From a virus: 27,404 bases of DNA. Below the pieces are notes generated by a model. The model was not told where the DNA came from. It did not search any database and saw nothing but the letters and a program-made list of their open reading frames with translations. Of this stretch, positions 1 to 8,953 are shown piece after piece (the stretch's first letter is position 1; each line of letters opens with the position of its first letter). The position numbers and the translations under genes were made by a program. The DNA lies in the IMG/VR virus record IMGVR_UViG_3300027977_000166, positions 1 to 27,404 of that record; one strand, written 5' to 3'.

Positions 1-2
1 AA

Positions 3-1271
3 GATAATCTATGTTTAACCCAACTTAAAGATTGGCAATGTTGTGTTAAATTAAATGTGGCAGAAAACAGAAATGTTATTAGAAGAATCTTTGCTGATTC
101 CTGGGTTTTTGGTACCGCTTATTTATTTCAGTTTAAATATAAAGCTAAAACTAAAAAACGTACTGGGGAACTTCGAAAAGAAAAATTTTGTGGCCCAGGA
201 GCCGACCAAAATCGAGCAGATAACTATAGAAATGTAAGTTGTTGTTTAGATACACAATCTAGTACCTGTGATAAGTGTTTAGTTAGAGGACCAGGTTTAA
301 GTAACGATCCAAAGTTTATTCAGTGGGTTTTTGCTGAACCCGGAAGACTTCTTTTACTTTCTAAAGGGTATTTAGGTATCGCTATTCTTTATGCAGCATA
401 TTTATTAGAAAACCCACAAGTCACTGGTTATCAAGGTTTTAATCATAATAATGCAGTAAGTAAAGGTCAAGTAGGTTCTGTCGATGTTGAAGATATTATA
501 TACTGTAACGCTTTAATGTCAACAAAAATAGTATCTTTAGGTAGGATTGAAATGTGCCCAGAAATATTAACAGATATTGAAAACGCTATTTTAGAGAGTA
601 CTACATTAGATCCTTTAACACAAAATCCTAACTTCTATACCGGTACTTACTTCGAAAGAGGTTGGGATTCTAACATATGGGTTAATTCTATGAAAGAATC
701 TTCTTATGAAGACCCAACTGACGTTTTAAGATATTTAGCCACAAAAGCTCAATGTAAATTAAATGATTTATTTGATAAACAACAAGGTTGCCATGAATAT
801 GAGTTGAAACCCAATAACTACTTTTTTGTTAAAGAAGTTTCCAAGATTTACAATGATGTTGTTTTGAGTGATATAAACAATGATGAAATTGACACTTTTG
901 ACCCGATTAATATAAATAACCCAATAGCTAATTCACCTATAGTAGATTTTAGTGCGTCTACAACTAATGCTTATAGTGGATTTGAAGTTACATTAGATTT
1001 GGCTAATAGATTTAGCCCTTGTGGTAGTTCTGGTGTTTGTGAACCATTACATAACTGGGATGGTGGTAATGCTTGGCCTGGTATGGGTTCAAATTCAACA
1101 GGGGATTATTCTGAAATATCTGCAAAAAATTCAGCTTTTGATTATATAACTGAGGCAAACAATAGAAACAATAGAAACACTAGGTCTAACGTACCTTATT
1201 ACTATTTTGGTTTAATACCGGGTAAAACAGCGATAACCAAATTAAGGAAAAACTTTTTCATTAACAAATAA
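3..1271 (+). CDS. Probable virion structural protein, C-terminal part (5' truncated)
   Basis: The reading frame is open from base 3 to the stop at 1271, with no stop before the first possible start (GTG at 57). The gene therefore very probably begins outside the window and only its C-terminal 422 residues are seen. I do not recognise a named family. The visible part is rich in Asn, Ser, Tyr and Gly. It has a cysteine-rich stretch near its start (CC and CxxC-like pairs) and ends in a basic tail after a YYYFGLIPGKT segment. It is followed by co-oriented genes that look like tail or virion components, so a structural role, perhaps the end of a large tail or baseplate protein, is inferred from position and composition only. 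An overlapping 60-codon frame starting at base 55 is a shadow. Confidence 0.6.
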   Translation, partial: DNLCLTQLKDWQCCVKLNVAENRNVIRRIFADSWVFGTAYLFQFKYKAKTKKRTGELRKEKFCGPGADQNRADNYRNVSCCLDTQSSTCDKCLVRGPGLSNDPKFIQWVFAEPGRLLLLSKGYLGIAILYAAYLLENPQVTGYQGFNHNNAVSKGQVGSVDVEDIIYCNALMSTKIVSLGRIEMCPEILTDIENAILESTTLDPLTQNPNFYTGTYFERGWDSNIWVNSMKESSYEDPTDVLRYLATKAQCKLNDLFDKQQGCHEYELKPNNYFFVKEVSKIYNDVVLSDINNDEIDTFDPININNPIANSPIVDFSASTTNAYSGFEVTLDLANRFSPCGSSGVCEPLHNWDGGNAWPGMGSNSTGDYSEISAKNSAFDYITEANNRNNRNTRSNVPYYYFGLIPGKTAITKLRKNFFINK

Positions 1272-1310
1272 AAAAATAACAATTAGATATTTATAAAATA
1301 AAATTACAAA

Positions 1311-3362
1311 GTGAGCTATATAGATAAAAATTCAAACACGGTTATTTCAGCCAGATTAACTAACGAAGGAAGAAGATTACTATCTTTAGGTTTATTAACA
1401 TTTGACACTTTTAGGTTAGGTGATTCCAATATTGATTACACAACTTTAGGTTCTACTTATGATATTTCATTAGAGAACATTATAAGAGCTAAAGCACAAA
1501 ATCCTGATATTAAAACACCGATAAAACCAACAGTTAACGCAACAAATAGTTATTCTAGTATACCAACATTAAGTCCTGTTATTTTAGAAACTTTAACTGC
1601 GGCACCAAGATTAGGTTTTTTTCAGTATAATAGTGGAACTACGGTTATCCAATATACGGCATACACTGATACTGTTTGTCATGTACTTCAGGCTGATACC
1701 ATTATACCTGTTACAGGTATGACAGGAACTAATGTGGTACCTGTTAAACAAGGGACAGCCTACGGTTCAAATACATATGAACCAAAAATAGGTGATTTAA
1801 TGATGGTTAAAATGAGTAACGACCAGTTAAGTCAGACTTCAAAAGCTGTTGTCGACTTAACAACACCAGTACCTTATCTTTGGTACCAGGTTCAAGGTAC
1901 ATCAGGTACTTTAGCTGGAAGTACTTTACAAGTAACTGTTGATAGGAATTTTGCTGACTTCTCATCTTACGCTGGAAGTAATTATGCAAATGTAATATTT
2001 TATCCGTTAGGTACTGGAGGTACACAAAATAGTTTATTTAGTGACGGAGGATTCTTTAGCGGTGGTTGTGTTTGGAATATGAATAATGTTTGGAGTTACC
2101 CGATACCAGGTGTTAATGGTGCAACTTATGAAACATATGATAAATATGGTTCAGAAACTTATATCGGTACTAAAGAATATTTTGGTTATACTTCTGAAAT
2201 AGCTTATTTATATACCGCAAATACGGCATGTAATTTAGTACCATCAGTTAGTGTCATTCATTACACCAACAAAGAAACCTGTGATAACCAAACAGAACAA
2301 AAATACGGTCAAAAATTTTATGTAGACACAACGGTCGGAGGTTCACCAAAATTGATTATGCCAACTTTAATGTGGCATAGAAACCAAACTGGTGCCACAA
2401 TTGGTCATGTTTTTAGTGCTGGTACAGGAAGTACACAATATGTTACACTTTCTGGTAATAACACAACTGTTAAATATAATAATTTAGTAGATAATTTTGG
2501 GTTTAAAGTAGGAAGATTATTCCCTGAACTCCAAATGTTTAGTATTGACAACCAAGAACTAGTTGCGTCATTATCTTATAAAGCAAATAGAAATTGGACA
2601 TTGCCAACGTTACAAACAGAAGTTGTGGCCAATAACGATGGGGTTATCGACGCAACCGAAAATCTTTTTGTAACTTATTTATTTGAAAGTAATTCTGGTT
2701 ACACCACAGGTCTTCATTGTCAAGATATTGTTTGTGTTAACTTCCCTAATATAGACTGTCCACCAACTTTAAAACAGGCTGTTAATGTAAGTTTACCTGT
2801 CGGTCAGTTACCGTACATGAATTTAAGTGGCGGTAAAGGTTGGTACGCTGATAAATTTTATATTTTAGCACAAAAACAACCAATAGGTACTTACCCAGAT
2901 CCAACTGCTTGGACCGTAATTAATTACACATCACAGATTAACGGACATACTGTTGGAACTAGAATTAACCCAACAAACTTAGAGGCAACAACATTTACTA
3001 TCACAAACAACATTTACGCAAACTCAGGTGTTACCTATAATTTAAACAATTTTATTACAATACCACAAATAGCACAAAGTGAATATTTGAATTTTGGGGA
3101 TGAAAGATTTTTCTTTGGTAATATAGAATCTGTAGGTGTTACTGACAAATACAGAACAAAATTTGTTTTCACAGTTCCACCGACAGCATTTAATGTAAGT
3201 ACAAATCCTACCTGGTCATCAACCGTAGGCCAATATGTACATATAAACGAAGTTGGTGTGTACGATGTTAATAAAAATTTAGTTGCGGTCGGTAAGATGA
3301 ATTTACCTATAGAAAAAATACCAAACGCAACAATAATTATTGAAATAGCTTTTGATTTATAA
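1311..3362 (+). CDS. Putative tail/virion structural protein with shared N-terminal module
   Basis: The protein has 683 residues and starts at GTG; the 39-base gap upstream is AT-rich. Residues 1-45 contain the pattern LTNEGRRLL..GLLTF..F.LGD..IDY, which resembles the N-terminal motif (LT.TGR..LA.G...F.KFALGDDEIDY) I recall from virion proteins of many marine and T4-like phages. Shorter variants of the module recur in the next two genes. The rest is rich in Thr, Asn, Gly and Tyr, with many beta-prone stretches, as in fibre or baseplate appendage proteins, and no enzymatic motif is visible. The stop codon overlaps the next ATG by one base, which suggests translational coupling. Structural role: moderately sure. 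Exact role (fibre, baseplate, neck): unknown. Confidence 0.65.
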   Translation: MSYIDKNSNTVISARLTNEGRRLLSLGLLTFDTFRLGDSNIDYTTLGSTYDISLENIIRAKAQNPDIKTPIKPTVNATNSYSSIPTLSPVILETLTAAPRLGFFQYNSGTTVIQYTAYTDTVCHVLQADTIIPVTGMTGTNVVPVKQGTAYGSNTYEPKIGDLMMVKMSNDQLSQTSKAVVDLTTPVPYLWYQVQGTSGTLAGSTLQVTVDRNFADFSSYAGSNYANVIFYPLGTGGTQNSLFSDGGFFSGGCVWNMNNVWSYPIPGVNGATYETYDKYGSETYIGTKEYFGYTSEIAYLYTANTACNLVPSVSVIHYTNKETCDNQTEQKYGQKFYVDTTVGGSPKLIMPTLMWHRNQTGATIGHVFSAGTGSTQYVTLSGNNTTVKYNNLVDNFGFKVGRLFPELQMFSIDNQELVASLSYKANRNWTLPTLQTEVVANNDGVIDATENLFVTYLFESNSGYTTGLHCQDIVCVNFPNIDCPPTLKQAVNVSLPVGQLPYMNLSGGKGWYADKFYILAQKQPIGTYPDPTAWTVINYTSQINGHTVGTRINPTNLEATTFTITNNIYANSGVTYNLNNFITIPQIAQSEYLNFGDERFFFGNIESVGVTDKYRTKFVFTVPPTAFNVSTNPTWSSTVGQYVHINEVGVYDVNKNLVAVGKMNLPIEKIPNATIIIEIAFDL

Positions 3363-3592
3363 TGAGTTTTATTGGGGGTAATACTAATAAATTAAATTTT
3401 GTTTTAACTAAATTAGGTCAAAAAACTTTAGCCGAAAAAGGTTTAGAAAAAACAATTAAATACTATACTTTATACGATCCAGAAGTTAATTATAGGATTG
3501 ACGCATACCCTTATCTAATGGTAGACGTTTGTGGTAGCAATAAAACAATAATACCTAATAGCATAATATTTAGAGATGAATTAATACCATAA
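3362..3592 (+). CDS. Small protein consisting mostly of the shared N-terminal module
   Basis: This 76-residue protein overlaps the previous stop by one base (TAATG). Residues 1-45 follow the same pattern as the flanking genes: LTKLGQKTLAEKGL, then I-K-Y-Y, L-Y-D and VNY. Only about 30 further residues follow, so the protein is nearly the module alone. It could be a stand-alone adaptor that sits at the same site as its larger neighbours, or a remnant of a longer paralogue. No catalytic motif or membrane segment is visible. The next gene begins two bases after its stop, so all of these genes are probably translated from one transcript. Confidence 0.6.
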   Translation: MSFIGGNTNKLNFVLTKLGQKTLAEKGLEKTIKYYTLYDPEVNYRIDAYPYLMVDVCGSNKTIIPNSIIFRDELIP

Positions 3593-3594
3593 TA

Positions 3595-4707
3595 ATGACA
3601 ACGATAACAACAACTATAACACCAAACGGATATAAAAAATTAATTGCAGACGGATTAGTTAATTCCATAAAATTTTATAATTTTATGGATAACACTCATA
3701 ACTATACTGATACAGCAACAGAAAGTTTAATCAATCCGGTAATTGGATCTCATTACCAAATTACAACATCAAAACCTAACTTTTCTGATTATAGAGGTGT
3801 TTTTAATACAACACCAACAACCAAAGAAGTACAAAGTGTTACCAGTCAGGTGAAATTAACTTTTACCAATTCTGATTGTACCGATTCTTTTGAAGAATCT
3901 TATTTAACGCTAAATATTAACATGTCCCGTTGGTTTAACGCTTTAACGAATCTAACGACTTATAGTACAAATATGTCACCAGGTTTAAGTTTAGGTTTAA
4001 TTAACTATGTTACCGCCTATATACAAACACTTAACATAAGTACACAGTCTTACGATACGAGTAAAATACTTAATGATTTATTTTTATCTTGGAAGCCGGC
4101 AACAACATCTGATAGCGAAAGGTTGGAATTACTTAGTCCTGTTTATGTTACTTTAACAGGTAATAAACAAAGACAGTTGGTTGATAATAGTGGTATTAGA
4201 TTTGGTTCACCTTTTATGTTGAACTTCTCGACCAGTGAAATTAATGGTATGGCTGTTAACGGTACAGGTGTTGATATTAGTTTTTTACCACAATTCGGTT
4301 ATTGGGTTAACGGAAACACTTTTTTAGATAATAAAACAGTTGAAGAATCTGATTTAAACAATTATAAATCGATTATACCGGCAGCAAAAGTAGGAAATAG
4401 TATTTACACTTTAAACACGACAACACCATATCCAACTAATGAACGTCTTATTGGTTATGCTTTAAACATGACAAACGTTAATGATAGTGGAGAAACTTTA
4501 ATAACTGCTTTGGTTAACGCTGGTAAATTGTTCTTTAAAACTTATGGTAAAGTGGACGGTAGTGTTTATTCGATGCCAATTACGCTGAATGTTTCTGCTT
4601 CAAATCAAGATTTAAATTCAATAACAAAAATAATAGGTGGTGAAGTTATTCTTAACTTTTTTTATGACGAAAATGACACCACAACAACACCGTTAATATA
4701 TCAATAA
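3595..4707 (+). CDS. Putative tail/virion structural protein with shared N-terminal module
   Basis: The protein has 370 residues. Its start reads TTTITPNGYKKLIADGLVNSIKFYNFMDNTHNYT, interrupted here only for description. It follows the module pattern of the two genes upstream (G-x-x-x-L, a GL pair, an aromatic pair, Asp, Asn-Tyr). The body is rich in Thr, Asn, Ser and Leu and looks like a beta-rich virion protein. No enzyme motif is visible. Two bases separate it from the previous stop and one base from the next start. It is probably a paralogue of the 683-residue protein that kept the attachment end and diverged elsewhere. The precise structural role is unknown. Confidence 0.6.
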   Translation: MTTITTTITPNGYKKLIADGLVNSIKFYNFMDNTHNYTDTATESLINPVIGSHYQITTSKPNFSDYRGVFNTTPTTKEVQSVTSQVKLTFTNSDCTDSFEESYLTLNINMSRWFNALTNLTTYSTNMSPGLSLGLINYVTAYIQTLNISTQSYDTSKILNDLFLSWKPATTSDSERLELLSPVYVTLTGNKQRQLVDNSGIRFGSPFMLNFSTSEINGMAVNGTGVDISFLPQFGYWVNGNTFLDNKTVEESDLNNYKSIIPAAKVGNSIYTLNTTTPYPTNERLIGYALNMTNVNDSGETLITALVNAGKLFFKTYGKVDGSVYSMPITLNVSASNQDLNSITKIIGGEVILNFFYDENDTTTTPLIYQ

Positions 4708-4708
4708 A

Positions 4709-4939
4709 ATGCCAGTACTATTACCACAAATACCAACAAATAGTGTTGCATATAGAATACCAGATTCTTTATATACAACAACCCCACCAGCAATTACTGG
4801 GGTTAATTTTTTTATTACACCAACGCAAAAACAATTTTATTTTAAACCTGAAAATGGTACTGTAACACAAGTTACAATAGATTTTATAGGTAAAGATTGT
4901 TTATATAAAATTAATAATATGTATAAAAAAGTTGCATAA
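4709..4939 (+). CDS. Small conserved-context hypothetical protein
   Basis: This 76-residue protein starts one base after the preceding stop. It is Pro- and Thr-rich in its first half, with short beta-prone segments and a single cysteine near the end, and it lacks the shared N-terminal module. I do not recognise it. Its tight packing inside the structural block suggests a small virion or assembly component. It is followed by a 35-base AT-rich gap before the next structural gene. Confidence 0.5.
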   Translation: MPVLLPQIPTNSVAYRIPDSLYTTTPPAITGVNFFITPTQKQFYFKPENGTVTQVTIDFIGKDCLYKINNMYKKVA

Positions 4940-4974
4940 TTTATAGAAATAATAAAATTTAATCAAAAATAAAA

Positions 4975-6186
4975 ATGGCTTTATTACCAGTATCAGACGT
5001 ATATCAACAAGAAAAAATTGATATCTCCACAGTATATACAATAGCACCAGGTCCTTTAGTTTCATACTATAAACTTCCGGCTTTTAATGACGCAACATTC
5101 ACAACCAGTTCGTTAAGTCATCTTTGGGGGCATCTTAGTTTAAGAACCCAAGGCGATTATAATACAGTTAATCAAACTTTTGGAAACGGAGGTTGGTTGG
5201 GTACTGCATTAGAAGGTTTGGTTGAGGCATTCGGTACTTATGGGGCCATCGCCTTTTCAGTCAATAACACAAGATACAGAACTCAGGTATATGGTCAAAA
5301 TATTGGTATGATGATACCAGTAAATTCTACCTTTTCTGGGTCAACTTCTGGTTTATCAGCAACAACTTTATATAGTTCACTTGTTTATAACTCGGATAAT
5401 TTAACAACAAATCCTGCTTCATTATGTTCAGGAACAAAAGCTGATTCTTATAAAAGTGAACCATCCATTCCATGGACAAACGACCAAGGAATCGGGTTCC
5501 AATTTTTACAAGGAACAAACCCGAACCCAAATGACACTAACTACCCTTATTATGATAGTGGTGTTGTTTATTTAATGTCTAATGTTGTTTACAACACTTT
5601 TTCTGGGGCAACAGGTTCAAGTTCTAGTTGGGGTTATTTATTTGGTCAAACTAATAAGTACACAAATGGTGCAAGACAAATAAGTACCGACCCAAGTAAT
5701 ACGCAATATACAGGCACAGGTGGTTATGATAGAATTGCTGGTGTTATGTTTCTTAATTTTGGTTTTGGAATCATCTTCGATAAACAATTGGTACAGGCTT
5801 TTGATACCACAAAATTAACAGGTGACTACACCAAAATAACTGGGGCAACAACAACTTCTGGGTTTACTAATTTTGTTGGTGCTGACTATGATATTGCAGA
5901 AATTTTAAATATCGATATCATAGCGAAACCCGAAGAATGGCCAGCGTCTTCAAATTCTTCTTATGTTGGTACAGGTGAAGATTGCGGTGTTGCCGTTTCA
6001 ACCATTACATTACACGGTGAGGATGGCCAGTGTTTAGCCATAGCAAAACCAGATCAGGCTATAGTAAAAGAACAAGGGCAGTATTTAATTTTAAACCTTA
6101 AAATACCTGTATCCGAAGATATTCAAAGTAGTTTAGCTGACACTGTTGGTAGGACTGACTGTGGTGTTAGCGGTATACCTTGTTAA
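4975..6186 (+). CDS. Putative virion structural protein
   Basis: This 403-residue protein is rich in Gly, Ser, Thr, Asn and Tyr, with no enzymatic motif, signal peptide or clear membrane segment. A Cys-containing C-terminal quarter (cysteines in the DCGV, GQCLA, DCGV and final IPC segments) resembles the cysteine pairs in the truncated protein at the left edge. It is preceded by an A-rich leader (AAAAATAAAAATG). Position at the end of the structural run and composition argue for a tail or capsid-surface protein. The exact function is not recognisable from sequence. It ends 28 bases before the resolvase gene, so the functional switch from structure to DNA metabolism happens without a visible terminator. 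Confidence 0.55.
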   Translation: MALLPVSDVYQQEKIDISTVYTIAPGPLVSYYKLPAFNDATFTTSSLSHLWGHLSLRTQGDYNTVNQTFGNGGWLGTALEGLVEAFGTYGAIAFSVNNTRYRTQVYGQNIGMMIPVNSTFSGSTSGLSATTLYSSLVYNSDNLTTNPASLCSGTKADSYKSEPSIPWTNDQGIGFQFLQGTNPNPNDTNYPYYDSGVVYLMSNVVYNTFSGATGSSSSWGYLFGQTNKYTNGARQISTDPSNTQYTGTGGYDRIAGVMFLNFGFGIIFDKQLVQAFDTTKLTGDYTKITGATTTSGFTNFVGADYDIAEILNIDIIAKPEEWPASSNSSYVGTGEDCGVAVSTITLHGEDGQCLAIAKPDQAIVKEQGQYLILNLKIPVSEDIQSSLADTVGRTDCGVSGIPC

Positions 6187-6214
6187 TAATAATAAATTAT
6201 AAAAATGTTTTTTA

Positions 6215-6865
6215 ATGTCACAGATAGAAAGTAAGAAGGCTGAAAAGTCTTATGTTATGGGATTAGATATAAGCACCAAAACAATTGGGATGTCTCTTTT
6301 TGATATTCACGGAAAATTAGTTGAGTTGACACACTTTACACCAAAAATTAAACCACAACCTGAAAATAAGTTGGAAGAACTTTTTAGAAAGGTTGATGCG
6401 TTTGAAAAGGTTTTAACTAGATATGTTGAGTTAGACATTCAAAAAGTCATTATTGAAGAACCATTACTTAATAGTAATAATGTAAGAACTGTTGCTACTT
6501 TATTAAGGTTTAATGGTATGATTTCTAAAATTGTAGATGAAGTTTTAGGGGTCATCCCTGATTTTATTTCTTCATACGATGCTCGTGCTTTCGCATTCCC
6601 AGATTTAATGGCAGTCAGAACTCATGACAAAAAAGGACAACCTTATAAGGAAAAAGAATTAAAAGATAAGAAACCAACCCTATTTGGTGGTTATCCTTGG
6701 GATGTTGATAAAAAAATGGTTGTTTTTGAAAAAGTTGCTGACCGTGAACCACAGATTGTTTGGGAGTATGACAAAAACTTTAAATTAAAAAAAGAAAATT
6801 TCGATATGACCGATTCGTATGCGGCCGTCATGGGTTACATGAAGAAAAATAGTTATTGGGTATAA
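6215..6865 (+). CDS. RuvC-like Holliday junction resolvase (RNase H fold)
   Basis: This 216-residue protein has the RuvC/RNase H acidic pattern. The first strand contains D18 in GLDISTKTIG, E81/E82 sit in IIEEP, and a C-terminal DMTDSYA helix supplies D197 and D200. In this family the acidic residues bind two metal ions and cut four-way junctions symmetrically. In a phage this resolves recombination intermediates and branched DNA before packaging. About 60 residues between the second and last motifs are longer than in bacterial RuvC and rich in Lys and Asp. An alternative reading is another RNase H-fold nuclease of unknown substrate. Neighbours (primase, exonuclease) fit a replication and recombination role. 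Confidence 0.75.
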   Translation: MSQIESKKAEKSYVMGLDISTKTIGMSLFDIHGKLVELTHFTPKIKPQPENKLEELFRKVDAFEKVLTRYVELDIQKVIIEEPLLNSNNVRTVATLLRFNGMISKIVDEVLGVIPDFISSYDARAFAFPDLMAVRTHDKKGQPYKEKELKDKKPTLFGGYPWDVDKKMVVFEKVADREPQIVWEYDKNFKLKKENFDMTDSYAAVMGYMKKNSYWV

Positions 6866-6924
6866 CACCAAAAATAACCAGCATAAACACCCCCACCATT
6901 TTTACATAATTTACTAAATTTTAT

Positions 6925-7758
6925 TTAGGCTAGTTGTTGTTTGATGGTATTAAATTTTTGAAATTTTCTTTCAAGACCAATCCCATCATATTCATCACCA
7001 TAAATGTAGTTACCTAGTTTAATAATTTCTTTAATAGAATTTATTGTTAAAGACGAACATTTAGAATTATTATTTTTATTGGAACAGATTAGATGATAAT
7101 TAGTTATACCAATATCGTTCAATATTGAACAAAAAGATGACCAATCGTAACCAGACGCATTAGTTATTACAAATTTTTGATACTTTTTAATATCGTACTT
7201 AAAATAAAAACACCCATCACCGTCTATAACACCTCTAATAAAATATTTTATTAAATCTTGTGGTATGAATTTTAGTACTAAATCGAAATCATTAAAACTT
7301 TTTTTTTGATAGTTTAGTGATTTAAAAAAACCATGTATTTTTTTATTGTAAACATAAGATCTAATTTGTGTTTTCCATTTAGTATCTTTTCTTGGTAAGA
7401 TTACCCTATTTTTCCATAAAATATGTTTATTTATAACATGTTTTATATTTATATAATCCTCTTCTGTGATAGACAAAGATACAACATAGTTATTATCTTT
7501 TGAAACAAAACCATCTGACCAAATAAAACCTAACATATAACTAAATTCGGCATCAATACCACCCATCAAAATACGATCATCAACTCTAACACTATTTTTC
7601 ATTTTAGGTAGGTAATTATCTAAAATTCTTTTCTCACATTCACTATTAAAATGTATTTTTCTTTCGAATAGATGGTAGCATTTTTCCTTTTTCAACCAAT
7701 TTTTCACTTTAGTTTTACTCAAACCATTTTCTATTAGAAATGTCTTTAAATCTTTCAT
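6925..7758 (-). CDS. Free-standing LAGLIDADG homing endonuclease
   Basis: The 277-residue product has two LAGLIDADG-type motifs about 100 residues apart: LGFIWSDG at 76-83 and RGVIDGDG at 175-182. The acidic residue near the end of each (D82, D181) is in the expected catalytic position. Residues 1-50 look like a helix-turn-helix or resolvase-type DNA-binding start (short helices, KTKVKNWLKKEK). Enzymes of this kind cut a long specific site in an allele lacking the gene and spread by repair. It lies on the minus strand between two intact plus-strand genes, so it behaves as a separate mobile gene and not as an intron or intein. It is very AT-rich and lysine-rich. The site it cuts is unknown but is expected near the insertion point. 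Confidence 0.85.
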   Translation of the reverse strand: MKDLKTFLIENGLSKTKVKNWLKKEKCYHLFERKIHFNSECEKRILDNYLPKMKNSVRVDDRILMGGIDAEFSYMLGFIWSDGFVSKDNNYVVSLSITEEDYINIKHVINKHILWKNRVILPRKDTKWKTQIRSYVYNKKIHGFFKSLNYQKKSFNDFDLVLKFIPQDLIKYFIRGVIDGDGCFYFKYDIKKYQKFVITNASGYDWSSFCSILNDIGITNYHLICSNKNNNSKCSSLTINSIKEIIKLGNYIYGDEYDGIGLERKFQKFNTIKQQLA

Positions 7759-7800
7759 AATTTTTACTATATTTATACAGGGTTAATCATTGTTATTATT

Positions 7801-8745
7801 ATGGATTTATTAATAAATATCTTAACAGATATATTAGGGCAAAAAAAAGATAGAAATTTAAATAAAGGTCAACATGCTTTTAACTGCCCAGTGTGTTCGG
7901 CTGAAAAAGGTGTTGAATACGATAATAAATTTAATTTAGAAGTTAACATACAAAAAAACGTGTGTCATTGTTGGTCTTGCCAATTCAGTGGTTCCATAGG
8001 TAAATTGATCACCAAGTTCGGCCGTAAAGAACACAAGAAAAAAATAAAACAATTAGGTATTGTTTTAAGTGAAACCAAAGGTAAGAAAAAAGAAATCCAA
8101 GAAATCAGGGAAATCCATTTACCAGATGAATATATTTCTTTTGAAAGTAGTAATCAAAACGATTTAATTTATAAAGAAGCTTGGAATTATTTAACGAAAG
8201 AAAGAGGTTTATTACCTGAAACTATTTATAAACATAAAATGGGTTTCACTAAAACGGGTGAATATAGTCATAGAATTATTTTACCTTCTTACGATAAAGA
8301 TGATAAGTTAAATTATTTTACAGCAAGAACCTGGTTAAAATATAGAAAACCAAAATATAAAAACCCAGATTTACCAAGAGAAGAAGTTATTTTTGGTCAG
8401 AATTTAATTAATTGGGATTCAACAGTTTATATTGTTGAGGGTCCTTTTGACCATATAGTAGTTTATAACTCAATACCGATGTTAGGTAAAGAACTCCACC
8501 CAAAATTATACGACAATTTAATGAAAAAAGCAAACGCATGGGTTGTTGTTCTATTGGATGATGATGCATGGGATAGAGCTAAACAAATATATAGTCAGTT
8601 AAATACTGGTCGATTACATGGTAAAGTTAAAATTATAAAAATGGCGACAGGATTTGATATATCACAAGTTAATGAAGACTTTGGGAGAGAGGGTGTTGTT
8701 GACGTTTTATCCTCAGCAATTAAACTTAAAGAAAGTGCAATATAA
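7801..8745 (+). CDS. DnaG-type DNA primase (zinc finger plus TOPRIM)
   Basis: This 314-residue protein has an N-terminal zinc ribbon (C29-x2-C32, then C55/H56/C57-x2-C60) of the CHC2 type that recognises single-stranded template. A TOPRIM core follows, with E213 in VEGPFD and the D253-D255 acidic cluster in LLDDDA, which bind the catalytic magnesium ions. It would lay down RNA primers on the lagging strand. It is much shorter than bacterial DnaG (about 600 residues) because no C-terminal helicase-interaction domain is present, as in phage primases such as T4 gp61. No replicative helicase is seen in this window; it probably lies elsewhere in the genome. Confidence 0.85.
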   Translation: MDLLINILTDILGQKKDRNLNKGQHAFNCPVCSAEKGVEYDNKFNLEVNIQKNVCHCWSCQFSGSIGKLITKFGRKEHKKKIKQLGIVLSETKGKKKEIQEIREIHLPDEYISFESSNQNDLIYKEAWNYLTKERGLLPETIYKHKMGFTKTGEYSHRIILPSYDKDDKLNYFTARTWLKYRKPKYKNPDLPREEVIFGQNLINWDSTVYIVEGPFDHIVVYNSIPMLGKELHPKLYDNLMKKANAWVVVLLDDDAWDRAKQIYSQLNTGRLHGKVKIIKMATGFDISQVNEDFGREGVVDVLSSAIKLKESAI

Positions 8746-8746
8746 T

Positions 8747-8953
8747 ATGGGACTCAACAAAAGATACATCAACCAAGAAAATTTAAAAAGGTTAATCCAA
8801 AACAAGGGTGAAATCACCCAAATAATTGAATACATTAAAAACCCAGATATCTTAATTATTGAGGATGATTTCTCAAAAAAAGTTTGTGATGCGGTTTTAA
8901 ATAATGAAATAGGTAATTTAATAGAAATTATAAATGGCGAAAAAAAGAGATAG
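8747..8953 (+). CDS. Small hypothetical protein
   Basis: This 68-residue protein begins one base after the primase stop. An upstream in-frame ATG at 8654 lies inside the primase and is unlikely to be used. Its 3' end overlaps the exonuclease start by 20 bases. It is charged, Ile- and Asn-rich and probably helical, with no recognised motif. The tight overlaps on both sides suggest translational coupling with primase and exonuclease, so a role in DNA replication is possible but unproven. Confidence 0.55.
   Translation: MGLNKRYINQENLKRLIQNKGEITQIIEYIKNPDILIIEDDFSKKVCDAVLNNEIGNLIEIINGEKKR

Noticed and set aside
55-237. 60-codon plus-strand frame at the left edge
   Set aside because: It lies inside the longer frame that is open from the window edge and has the composition of a shadow frame.
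6866-6924. Possible bidirectional terminator between the resolvase and the homing endonuclease
   Set aside because: No stable hairpin followed by a T-run is seen; the sequence is only AT-rich with a short C-run.
8654-8746. Upstream start extending the small gene after the primase
   Set aside because: It lies inside the primase reading frame; the ATG at 8747 directly follows the primase stop.
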